This document shows, piece after piece, positions 17,014-25,083 of a stretch of 64,000 bases of DNA (positions are counted from its first letter, which is position 1; each line of letters opens with the position of its first letter). The notes under the pieces were generated by a model. The model did no database searches. It worked only from the letters and a program-made list of their open reading frames with translations, and was not told where the DNA came from. This DNA is from JBCBGF01 sp038526915 (GTDB lineage Bacteria > Pseudomonadota > Alphaproteobacteria > Rhodobacterales > Rhodobacteraceae). The DNA is taken from NCBI GenBank assembly GCA_038526915.1, contig JBCBGF010000002.1:1-64000 (forward strand), given 5' to 3'. The position numbers and the translations under genes are program-made.

Positions 17014-19466
17014 CGTACTTGCGCACACCCCTCGAGGCTACAGACCCCGCCGTCGTCGGCGGCAAGGCCGCCTCCTTGGCCGCGCTTGCCGCAAAGGGTT
17101 TCAACCCCCCGGCCTTCTTCGCCATCCTGCCCACCGCCTTCAGCCCCGGAAAATCCGGGCCCGTCGCGGCCAAGGGCCTCGCAACGGCCGTGCGCGAAGC
17201 CCTTGAGGCGCTTGGCCCCGGGCCTTACGCCGTTCGCAGTTCGGGCTTTGGCGAAGACGGGGCCGAGCACAGCCATGCCGGACAGTTCGAGACCGAGTTG
17301 AACGTGACGTCAGACAAGGTGTTGGCCGCCGCCAAACGGGTCTGGCTATCGGGCTTCTCCGACACCGTCGCCACCTATCGCGACAAGACGGGCCTCGGTG
17401 GCCCAGCCGCGCCCGCAATTGTTGTCCAGCAGATGATCGACGCCCGCGCCGCCGGGGTGGCATTTTCCGCCGATCCCGTCTCAGGCCAGCGCGACCGCGC
17501 TGTGATCTCTGCGATTGCGGGCCTGGGCGAGGCCTTGGTGTCGGGCGAGGCCGACGGGGAAGACTGGACCGTCGCACAAGACGGCACCTTGATCGACGCA
17601 CCAGACACCGCAACCGTCCTGAGCGAGAGCGAAGCGGCAGAGATCGCAGCCCTCGCACACCGGGCAGAGACGGCCTTCGGCAGCCCTCAGGACATCGAGT
17701 GGGCCATTGACGCAACCGGCCTCCACATCCTCCAGGCCCGCCCGATTACCAGCGCCCTGAAAGACCCCGCCCAACCTGATGAAACACTAACGATCTTCGA
17801 CAACTCCAACATCGTCGAAAGCTATCCTGGCCTCGTCAGCCCGCTGACCTATTCCTTCGCCGTCCACGTCTACGCCCGCGTCTACCGCGCCTTCGTCCGT
17901 CTGCTTGGCGTGCGCGAGGCCGAGATTGCGCGGAATGCGGCGGTGTTCGACAACATGCTGGGGCGCGTCGATGGGCGGGTCTATTACAACCTCGTCAACT
18001 GGTATCGGGCACTGGCGATGCTGCCCGGTTTCGCGCTGAACCGCGATCACATGGAAACGATGATGGGCGTGTCTGAGCCTATGCCGCGCGAGATCACCGA
18101 TGGCATCGGCCCGGCCCCGGCCACGGGTTTCGCGCGTCTGTCCGAATATGCCCGCATTGCCTCTGTCGCCGCGGGGCTGCTCTGGCAAGCCATCCGGCTG
18201 CCCCGCACCGGCGCAGGCTTCTATGACCGGCTGAACGATGCGCTCGACAGCGATCTCGATCTGACGCAAGCCAATGCCAGCGCCCTCGCCGCCGAATACC
18301 GGACGATCGAAAGCACCCTGCTGGATCGCTGGGATGCGCCTTTGGTGAATGATTTCCTGTGCATGATGGCCTTCGGGGCGTCCCGCAAGCTGATGGAGCG
18401 ATGGTTGGGCGAGGCTGGGCTGCAACTCCACAACGATGTGATGATCGGGCAGGGTGATATCGTGTCGGCTGAACCTGCACAGCGGATTGCCGAGATGGGA
18501 CGGCTGGCGCGCGGCCATGCGGCTGTTGAGGCGTTGGCGCAGGGAAGGGGTAAGGCCGTCCAGGATGTGCCAGGATTACCAGAGGCCGTGGCAGACTACC
18601 TCGCCAAATTCGGCGACCGGTGTACGGAAGAATTGAAACTCGAAAGCATCCCCCTCAGCGACGATCCCGCGCCCCTTCTGATGGCCATTGCGGCCAGCGC
18701 AGGCCGCACGGATGCGCCCCGACACGAGGTGCGCGACCCCGATTGGACCGCGCTTTTCCCCAGAAACCCCCTCAAACGCTGGATCGCCCGCGCGGTGATC
18801 GGCTGGACAAAGGCCCGCGTGCGCGATCGTGAAAACCTGCGCTTTGAACGCACGCGGGTGTTCGGCCATGCACGGCGCGTGTTCCTCGCCATGGGGCGTG
18901 AGTTTGCGGCGCGCGGGTTGATCGAGGCCCCGCGCGATATCTTCTATCTCACCAAGGAAGAGGTTTTGGGCGCGATCGAAGGCTTTGGCGTCTCGCCCGA
19001 CCTTAAGGCCCTCGTTGCGCTGCGATCCGCCGAAGACGCCCGCTCCGCCAAGCGCCCCGATCCACCCGAACGCATCGAGGTTCGCGGCCCCGCGATTGCA
19101 CCGCGCTGGTCGGACGTGGACGCAGAGAGTGATAGCGATCTCGTGAAGACCGGCACCGGATGTTCGGCGGGTCGGGTGCAGGCCCGCGCCCGCGTGATCC
19201 GCGACCCCCGCACGCAAGCGCTCGAGCCCGGCGATATCCTCGTCGCGAGGCACACCGACCCCGGCTGGATCGCGGTCTTTTCAAACGCCGCCGCGATCGT
19301 TGTCGAACGCGGCTCGCTCCTGTCGCATTCCGCGATTGTGGCACGCGAGTTGGGCATTCCCTGCGTGGTCGGCCTGAAAGGCGCGACAAGCTGGGTGCAG
19401 GATGGCGAGGTGCTGTCGGTGGATGGTGCCACAGGCGTGGTGGAGCGGATCCATGACCCAGAGTGA
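17010..19466 (+). CDS. ATP-grasp/phosphohistidine dikinase, rifampicin-phosphotransferase-like
   Basis: This 818-residue protein starts at GTG 17010. The N-terminal PPDK/PEP-synthase ATP-grasp domain (about 1-250) shows VGGKAASLAAL and YAVRSSGFGEDG. A helical middle region covers about 260-690. A C-terminal swivelling domain carries the phosphorylatable His773 in GSLLSHSAIVARELGIP. The PEP/pyruvate-binding TIM barrel of true PEP synthase is absent. That three-part layout is the one known for rifampicin phosphotransferase, where ATP gives AMP, phosphate and a phosphorylated small molecule. By context the acceptor could be a prenyl alcohol, a prenyl phosphate or another pathway intermediate rather than a drug; this is inference. 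Confidence 0.82.
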   Translation: MTYLRTPLEATDPAVVGGKAASLAALAAKGFNPPAFFAILPTAFSPGKSGPVAAKGLATAVREALEALGPGPYAVRSSGFGEDGAEHSHAGQFETELNVTSDKVLAAAKRVWLSGFSDTVATYRDKTGLGGPAAPAIVVQQMIDARAAGVAFSADPVSGQRDRAVISAIAGLGEALVSGEADGEDWTVAQDGTLIDAPDTATVLSESEAAEIAALAHRAETAFGSPQDIEWAIDATGLHILQARPITSALKDPAQPDETLTIFDNSNIVESYPGLVSPLTYSFAVHVYARVYRAFVRLLGVREAEIARNAAVFDNMLGRVDGRVYYNLVNWYRALAMLPGFALNRDHMETMMGVSEPMPREITDGIGPAPATGFARLSEYARIASVAAGLLWQAIRLPRTGAGFYDRLNDALDSDLDLTQANASALAAEYRTIESTLLDRWDAPLVNDFLCMMAFGASRKLMERWLGEAGLQLHNDVMIGQGDIVSAEPAQRIAEMGRLARGHAAVEALAQGRGKAVQDVPGLPEAVADYLAKFGDRCTEELKLESIPLSDDPAPLLMAIAASAGRTDAPRHEVRDPDWTALFPRNPLKRWIARAVIGWTKARVRDRENLRFERTRVFGHARRVFLAMGREFAARGLIEAPRDIFYLTKEEVLGAIEGFGVSPDLKALVALRSAEDARSAKRPDPPERIEVRGPAIAPRWSDVDAESDSDLVKTGTGCSAGRVQARARVIRDPRTQALEPGDILVARHTDPGWIAVFSNAAAIVVERGSLLSHSAIVARELGIPCVVGLKGATSWVQDGEVLSVDGATGVVERIHDPE

Positions 19467-20553
19467 GATCGCCACCAAAGCCGCCTTCGATCACATCCGC
19501 TATGCCCAGCTTTGGGAGGACGCCGATGTCCTGACCCAAGGTTTGGGCGATGTGCGGGGCCAGACGCTGGTGTCGATCTGTTCTGCCGGCGACAATGCGC
19601 TCGCCATGCTCACGCTCGACCCGGCCAAGGTGGTGGTCGTCGATCTGTCGCCTGCGCAGATCGCCTGCCTGCGCCTGCGCATCGGGGCTTACCGCGCCCT
19701 CGATCACGGCACTTTTCTGGAACTCACCGGCTCCCGCCCCAGCGAACGGCGGCCCGAGCTGTTGGCCCGCGCGCTGGCGGAGACCGATGAAGAAACGCGG
19801 GCGTTCTGGGAAGCGCTTGAAGCCGACGTGGTGACCTACGGCATCGGCGGCGTTGGCAAGTTTGAGCGCTACTTTCGGATCTTCCGAACCTGGCTTCTCC
19901 CCCTTGTTCACAGCCGACGCACGATCGATGCGATATTTGAGCCGTGTGATCCCGAGGCCCGCAAACGCTTCTTTGAAAATGACTTCAACACAACGCAGTG
20001 GAAGCTGCTTCTCAACATCTTCTTCTCGCGTTTCGTGATGGGCCGCATGGGGCGCGACAAGGCGTTTTTCGATCATGTGGACGGCAGCCCAGCCCAGCAT
20101 GTGGCCAGCCGCCTGCACCACGCCGCCGTCGACACAGATCCCAGCCAGAACCCCTACCTGCACTGGATCCTCACCGGCACGCACGGGGCGGCGTTGCCCA
20201 TGGCCTGGCGGGCGGAACACTATGAGACAATCAGAAACCGCCTCGACAGGTTGGACATCCGCCTGGGGTCCCTTGAGGCCTTCGTATCGACGGGGGAGAG
20301 GGCGGCGGGCTTCAACCTGTCGGATATCTTCGAATACATGTCGCCCGATGTGTTTGAAGAGGTCTATGGCACGATCCTGAACGCGGCGCAGCCAGGGGCA
20401 CGGCTGGTCTATTGGAACATGATGGCCCCGCGCCGGGTGCCTGAGCGGTTTGCATCTTCCATCAGAACGCTGGTGAGTTTGGAAGACGAACTGAAAGCCC
20501 GCGACATGGCGTTCTTTTATTCCGATTTCGTGGTGGAAGAGGTGCTGGAATGA
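19453..20553 (+). CDS. DUF3419 / BtaA-like aminocarboxypropyltransferase
   Basis: This 366-residue protein starts at ATG 19453, 14 bases inside the preceding gene. It resembles BtaA, which transfers the 3-amino-3-carboxypropyl group of S-adenosylmethionine to diacylglycerol in betaine-lipid synthesis. The SAM site SICSAGDNALAML is at about residues 37-49, followed by VVVVDLSPAQIACL. Family blocks RYFRIFRTWLLPLVHS, NPYLHWILTG and GFNLSDIFEYMSP occur in order. No BtaB methyltransferase is adjacent, so trimethylated betaine lipid is not the obvious product. In this operon it may attach a homoserine-like headgroup to a different hydroxyl, possibly an isoprenoid or acylated intermediate. Confidence 0.8.
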   Translation: MTQSEIATKAAFDHIRYAQLWEDADVLTQGLGDVRGQTLVSICSAGDNALAMLTLDPAKVVVVDLSPAQIACLRLRIGAYRALDHGTFLELTGSRPSERRPELLARALAETDEETRAFWEALEADVVTYGIGGVGKFERYFRIFRTWLLPLVHSRRTIDAIFEPCDPEARKRFFENDFNTTQWKLLLNIFFSRFVMGRMGRDKAFFDHVDGSPAQHVASRLHHAAVDTDPSQNPYLHWILTGTHGAALPMAWRAEHYETIRNRLDRLDIRLGSLEAFVSTGERAAGFNLSDIFEYMSPDVFEEVYGTILNAAQPGARLVYWNMMAPRRVPERFASSIRTLVSLEDELKARDMAFFYSDFVVEEVLE

Positions 20554-21878
20554 CCGCCTTGCCGCAAATCGGCATCGCGCTGGCCTCGGTCGCCGTGATG
20601 ATCGCGGCAATGGCCGGTGTGCGCACGCTCGCGTCCTCCTACGGCCTTGCTGCAGAGGTGCAGCGCAAGCTTGTCCATGTCGGCACCGGGCTTTATGCCA
20701 TTGTACTGCCTTGGCTTTTTGCCGATGACTGGCCTGTCTACGTGCTGCTGGCGCTGACGCTCGGTGTCATGGCGGTCCTGCGCCTGCCCGCCATGGCGCG
20801 CGGTCTGGGGGCCACGCTCCACGGGGTCGAGCGGCGATCTTACGGCGATTTCCTGTTCACCCTTGCGGTCGGGCTGTGTTTCTTCCTGTCCGATGGATTA
20901 GCGATCTTCTACGTCCTGCCCATCGCCGTCCTCACCCTGGCCGACGCCGCCGCAGCGCTCGCCGGGACGGCCTACGGCACGCGGCGCTACCCGGTGGAGG
21001 CGGGGCACAAAAGCGTCGAGGGATCGGTGGTTTTCTTCACCGTTACCCTGCTGATTGCGATCATCGCCTTGATGTTTCTCACCGATCTGGCCCATGCCAA
21101 CATTCTGACGCTGGCCGTCATGGTCGCAGGCTTCGGCACATTGGTGGAGGCGCAAAGCTGGCGGGGCTTTGACAACCTCTTCTTGCCCCTTGGCCTTTTG
21201 GTCTTCCTATCGGTTCACCTAACGAGCAGCATATTCGAGCTCGCGGGCCTCGCCGTTTTGTTCTCACTGGCGATCCTGGGCTTTCTCGCCATCGGGCCGC
21301 GCCTGGGCCTGACCACACATGCCAGCCGTGTGCATGTGGTTGCGATGTTTCTGATCCTTGCGGTCACAGATGTGCAAAACGCGCTCATGCCTGCGCTGGT
21401 CCTGCTGGCACATGCCTGGGCCGGCTTGCAGCAGCCCTCGGGCGACCCCTACGGCGATCTCGACATCGTGGCCGCGCTGGGTCTTGTGAGCTTTGGCTGG
21501 CTGGCCCTTGGCAACGCGCTGGGCTGGAACGCGGTGGGGTTCTATGGGTTGAGCGCGATGGGCCTGACCATGGGCCTGGTCTCCATCGCACTTGGTCCCC
21601 GCATCCTGTGGATCCTCGCGGTGGCAGTGGTCCTCTTTGCCCTGCGATACGGTGTTGTGCGCATGACCCCGGCGGAGGCGACCTGGGCCGAGCCACTCTG
21701 GCCCCTGGCCATTGCCTGCCTCGCGCTGCCAGTGCTGGCGACACGTTTGTTCCCGGCCGCGTTCACCTCCGACCGGGTGCTCAAGCTCACGGTCGTGGCT
21801 CTGCTACTGCCCACTGCCTACTACGCCATCGCCGTGGCCGGGGGCACATGGGCCCCGATGACCGGAGTGCAGTCATGA
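20550..21878 (+). CDS. Phytol/dolichol-kinase-like membrane protein with extra C-terminal half
   Basis: This is a 442-residue protein with about 12-14 hydrophobic helices. The N-terminal half has the blocks of the CTP-dependent lipid kinase group (Sec59, VTE5, Dgk1): RKLVHVGTGL near residue 33, LADAAAALAGTAYG near 131, KSVEGSVVFF near 152 and the E...DNLFLPLGLLVF block near 205. The C-terminal half (from about 230) is also very hydrophobic and I do not recognise it. The N-terminal part would phosphorylate a long-chain alcohol such as phytol, farnesol or diacylglycerol at the membrane. It overlaps both neighbours by ATGA. Automatic annotation might call it phosphatidate cytidylyltransferase. 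Confidence 0.78.
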   Translation: MTALPQIGIALASVAVMIAAMAGVRTLASSYGLAAEVQRKLVHVGTGLYAIVLPWLFADDWPVYVLLALTLGVMAVLRLPAMARGLGATLHGVERRSYGDFLFTLAVGLCFFLSDGLAIFYVLPIAVLTLADAAAALAGTAYGTRRYPVEAGHKSVEGSVVFFTVTLLIAIIALMFLTDLAHANILTLAVMVAGFGTLVEAQSWRGFDNLFLPLGLLVFLSVHLTSSIFELAGLAVLFSLAILGFLAIGPRLGLTTHASRVHVVAMFLILAVTDVQNALMPALVLLAHAWAGLQQPSGDPYGDLDIVAALGLVSFGWLALGNALGWNAVGFYGLSAMGLTMGLVSIALGPRILWILAVAVVLFALRYGVVRMTPAEATWAEPLWPLAIACLALPVLATRLFPAAFTSDRVLKLTVVALLLPTAYYAIAVAGGTWAPMTGVQS

Positions 21879-22720
21879 CCATCCACCGCCTCAAGTGCGA
21901 TGGCGCCAAACTCACCGTCTATCTCGATGGGCCAGAGTGGGACGGTGCCGCCACCGCCGCGATTGGAGAGTTCTCCTGCAAGGAGGCCGAGGCCGGGTCC
22001 GCCCTACTGGCCCAAGCTCTGAACCTCGTGCGGGACGCAGGGCGCACCCGTGTGATCGGCCCGATGGCGGGCGACACCTGGCACAGCTACCGCTTTGTGA
22101 GCGATAGCGACGGCAGCCCGCCATTCCTGCTGGAGCCCACCAACAAACCCCATGAGCCGGGCGTCTTTCACGCGGCAGGCTTTCACCCGATCAGCCGGTA
22201 TTTCTCCGCGCGCGTCTCCCTCGATGGCCCGGTCACACCAGACGCCCCAACAAGCTCCAATTTGACGGTCACACCCTGGGATGGCACCGATCCCGACACC
22301 CTGTTTCGCCAGGTCTACGCGCTGTCCGTCGACGCATTCTCGAACAACGCCTTCTACAAACCCATCACGGAAGATGCGTTTTTGGAGATGTACCGCCCCG
22401 TCGTTCCAATGATGCGCCCCGAATTGGTGTTCTTCGCGCGGCGACCTGACGGATCGCTCGCTGGCTTCCTGTTTGCGATCCCGAACTACGCCGAAGGGCC
22501 AAAGACGCAAACGGTCATCCTGAAAACCTACGCCAGCCTCGAACGCGGGGCAGGGCGGCTGTTGGTCGCCGCCTGCAACGACACCGCGCGGGCGCTGGGG
22601 TTTCGCCAGATGATCCACGCGCTGATCCATGACGACAACCAATCCGCCCAGCGTAGCGCCGCGGAGGGAGCCGAGATCTTTCGACGGTATGAGCTCTTGG
22701 GCCTGGGGCTCGATGGCTGA
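21875..22720 (+). CDS. GNAT-fold acyltransferase-like protein
   Basis: This 281-residue protein starts at ATG 21875. It has two parts: an N-terminal domain with GPMAGDTWHSYRFV (near residues 65-78) and PPFLLEPTNKP, and a C-terminal GNAT-like domain in which LKTYASLERGAGRLLVAA (near 216-233) replaces the usual acetyl-CoA loop and IHALIHDDNQSAQR (near 245) forms the following strand and helix. It contains no obvious membrane segment. It probably uses an acyl-CoA, perhaps one made by the ligase encoded immediately downstream with an 8-base overlap. The acceptor is unknown. Confidence 0.7.
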   Translation: MTIHRLKCDGAKLTVYLDGPEWDGAATAAIGEFSCKEAEAGSALLAQALNLVRDAGRTRVIGPMAGDTWHSYRFVSDSDGSPPFLLEPTNKPHEPGVFHAAGFHPISRYFSARVSLDGPVTPDAPTSSNLTVTPWDGTDPDTLFRQVYALSVDAFSNNAFYKPITEDAFLEMYRPVVPMMRPELVFFARRPDGSLAGFLFAIPNYAEGPKTQTVILKTYASLERGAGRLLVAACNDTARALGFRQMIHALIHDDNQSAQRSAAEGAEIFRRYELLGLGLDG

Positions 22721-24134
22721 CCTGCTAGCGCAGTTTGCAGCCTCGGTCGCCCGCCATCCCGACCGGGTGGCGATTGTCGACGGGCGCGGACGAGAGACAA
22801 GCTTCGCCGCGCTGGACGTCCGGGCGCGCACGCTTGCCGCGCGGTGGCAGCGACAGGGGATTGGCCCGGGTGACCGGGTGCTGCTGGCCATGGGGATCAC
22901 GGCTGATCTCTACGCATCGCTTGCCGCGCTGTGGTCACTCGGGGCGACGGTTGTGTTGCCCGAACCCGCGATGGGCCTGCGGGGTTTGCGGCACGCGGCG
23001 AAGACGACCAAACCGGTGGGCTTTTGCGCCAGCGGGTGGTTTATCGCGCTGAGGTTTCTGGTGCCCGCGCTTTGGGGCCTGCGCCTGTTGACCCCCGGGG
23101 CTTCCCAGGGCGCGGCCACCGAGCATGCCATCACTGCGGGTGACGTCGCCCTGATCTCCTTCACCTCTGGCACGACGGGGCCCCCCAAGGCGATCCCCCG
23201 CACCCACGGCTTCCTTCAGGCACAGTACCAAGCCGTAGCACCCCTGTTGGCGAGCGACGGGGAGGAGCGGGATCTGGTCTGCTTCCCGGTCTTCACGCTG
23301 ATTAACTTGGCCGAAGGGCGGACATCCGTTCTGCCGTCCTGGAGCATGCGGCGGATCGACCGGCTGAAGGCGCTGGCCGTCGCGCAATGGCTGATCCAGC
23401 AAAGGATCACCCGCGCCCTCGTACCGCCCTCCATCGCGGACCTGATGGGTGCCATGCGCGGTGAGATCGCATTGCACACCGTCTTCACCGGTGGCGGTCC
23501 GGTTTATCCCGATATCGTGCGGCGGCTGGCCGATCGGCTGAAGGTGCGGGTTGCCTGCGTCTATGGCTCCACCGAGGCCGAGCCGATTGCGCATCTCGAC
23601 GCCGATGAGATCTCGGATACGGACCTGCGCGACATGCAAAACGGGCGCGGCCTTTTGGTGGGGCAGCCCGTGCCCGAAGCCCGCGTGCGCATCGTGGATG
23701 CTGAGGTTCAGGTCGCAGGCGGCCATGTCAACGCAGCATATCTCGACCCCGCCCAGACGGCTGAGACAAAGGTACGCGAAGCGGACACGATCTGGCACCG
23801 GACCGGCGATGCGGGCGTGTTCGACGCGGCAGGCCGGCTGTGGCTGTTGGGCCGCGCGGGGACACAGGTGGAAACACCGAACGGCCCGATCTACCCTTTC
23901 GCGGTCGAGGTCGCGGCGCGGTTTTGGCCAGGCGTGGCACAATCGGCACTCATGGAGCGTGACGGTGTACCGGTGCTGGTCGTGCAGGGCGACGCGGACA
24001 AGCGCGCCGACTGGGAGGCTCGCGCAAAAGCGATGGGTCTCTCCGGTATCGAAACCGTCGCCCGGATCCCGATGGATCGGCGCCATCACTCCAAGGTCGA
24101 CCGGGCGCGCTTGCGCAAGATGCTGCAAGGGTGA
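22713..24134 (+). CDS. AMP-forming acyl-CoA synthetase/ligase, OleC-like
   Basis: This 473-residue member of the ANL adenylating superfamily has the phosphate loop SFTSGTTGPPKAIPRTHG near residue 149, a YGSTEAEPIA core motif near 284, WHRTGDAGVF near 362 and the C-terminal lysine motif RHHSKVDRARL near 458. The EPAMGLRGLRHAA segment and the HSKVDR ending recall OleC and peptide-type ligases more than short-chain acetyl-CoA synthetases. The start at ATG 22713 overlaps the GNAT gene by 8 bases; in-frame starts further upstream, such as 22689, are possible. It would activate a carboxylic acid, perhaps fatty or isoprenoid. It ends the seven-gene operon, 19 bases from a convergent permease gene. 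Confidence 0.83.
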   Translation: MADLLAQFAASVARHPDRVAIVDGRGRETSFAALDVRARTLAARWQRQGIGPGDRVLLAMGITADLYASLAALWSLGATVVLPEPAMGLRGLRHAAKTTKPVGFCASGWFIALRFLVPALWGLRLLTPGASQGAATEHAITAGDVALISFTSGTTGPPKAIPRTHGFLQAQYQAVAPLLASDGEERDLVCFPVFTLINLAEGRTSVLPSWSMRRIDRLKALAVAQWLIQQRITRALVPPSIADLMGAMRGEIALHTVFTGGGPVYPDIVRRLADRLKVRVACVYGSTEAEPIAHLDADEISDTDLRDMQNGRGLLVGQPVPEARVRIVDAEVQVAGGHVNAAYLDPAQTAETKVREADTIWHRTGDAGVFDAAGRLWLLGRAGTQVETPNGPIYPFAVEVAARFWPGVAQSALMERDGVPVLVVQGDADKRADWEARAKAMGLSGIETVARIPMDRRHHSKVDRARLRKMLQG

Positions 24135-24153
24135 TGCTCGGGCGACCCTGCCG

Positions 24154-25083
24154 CTACCCCTCCGCCGCCACCCCGACGCGCGCGCGATGCGGGCCAAAGA
24201 GGCAGGCCAGCCCCAGGATCACCCCCGACACCGCCGCGATCATCCCCGCCGCACTCACTGCGTTCGTGGCCCCCAGCCAGAGCGGCCCGTAGCCCGCCAG
24301 CACATAGCCCAAAACGGCCGACAGCGCCGCGAAGCCCACGCTCCACCACACCTGCGCCTCCAGGCGGTTGGTCATCAACCGTGCGGCGGCGGGGGGGCAG
24401 ATGAACATGGCGATCACGATGATCGAGCCCACGGCATCAAACGCCGCCACCGCGGCTACGGCGGCAGCGATCACCAGCCCCATGCCAATCGTCCGCGTAG
24501 GCAGGCCAAGCGCCTCGGCAAACCCTGCATCAAAAGTCGAGATCTTGAGCCAGCGCCAGAACACTACGGTCAGGACGGCGATCAGGCCCGCGACCACCGC
24601 AATGCGCAACAACTCTGGCGGCAGACCGGCAAGCGCAACCGGATCCACGAGCGACTGCCACCCATCAGCCCGAAGCCAGATCAACGATTCGAGGTTCCCC
24701 ATGAGGGCATGTTCGACATCCAGATGGACGCTCGACGTGTCCGACTGCTCCAAGAGCAGCACACCGGCTGCAAAGAGCGTCGTGAACGTCACCCCCATGG
24801 CCGCCCCAGGTTCAATCCGGCCTAGGCGCTTGATCGCCTCGATCAGGATGACCGCAAGGACCGCCGCACCTGCAGCACCGGCCAGCATCGGCAGTGTCGC
24901 CACGCTGGACGTCAGCAGAAAGGCCACGACGATACCAGGCAACACCACATGGCTGATCGCATCGCCGATTAAAGCCTGCCGGCGCAACACCAGAAAGTTG
25001 CCTGGCAGGGCGCAGGCAATCGAGGCAAACACACCGATCAGGATCGGCGTCAGCGAAAACTGAACGAAATCCGCGCCCATCAC
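24154..25083 (-). CDS. mntD: Mn/Zn ABC transporter permease (MntD/ZnuB type)
   Basis: This is a 309-residue inner-membrane permease of the ABC-3 family with about eight to nine helices. The family block RRQALIGDAISHVVLPGIV (near residues 34-52) and the later FDAVGSIIVIAMFICPPAAARL (in the second half) are typical of manganese and zinc importers. Its start overlaps the stop of the upstream permease (ATGA). It forms the channel with the permease at 25080-26297, driven by the ATPase at 26302-27123. Confidence 0.88.
   Translation of the reverse strand: MMGADFVQFSLTPILIGVFASIACALPGNFLVLRRQALIGDAISHVVLPGIVVAFLLTSSVATLPMLAGAAGAAVLAVILIEAIKRLGRIEPGAAMGVTFTTLFAAGVLLLEQSDTSSVHLDVEHALMGNLESLIWLRADGWQSLVDPVALAGLPPELLRIAVVAGLIAVLTVVFWRWLKISTFDAGFAEALGLPTRTIGMGLVIAAAVAAVAAFDAVGSIIVIAMFICPPAAARLMTNRLEAQVWWSVGFAALSAVLGYVLAGYGPLWLGATNAVSAAGMIAAVSGVILGLACLFGPHRARVGVAAEG

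Noticed and set aside
17010..19466. Calling the dikinase phosphoenolpyruvate synthase
   Set aside because: The C-terminal PEP/pyruvate-binding barrel is missing; the protein ends shortly after the phosphohistidine domain.
19003..20610. A 535-codon open frame antisense to the dikinase and BtaA-like genes
   Set aside because: It covers two genes with clear motifs and overlapping coupled starts. The antisense protein is Arg/His-rich and lacks any family signature.
14840..24134. Reading the seven-gene operon as an ordinary mevalonate pathway
   Set aside because: Only the reductase belongs to that pathway. HMG-CoA synthase, the two kinases and the decarboxylase are absent, and ispG shows MEP-based isoprenoid synthesis.
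23551..24825. A 424-codon frame running across the convergent end of the ligase and permease genes
   Set aside because: It overlaps the catalytic C-terminus of the ligase and the antisense of the permease, and has no coherent domain.
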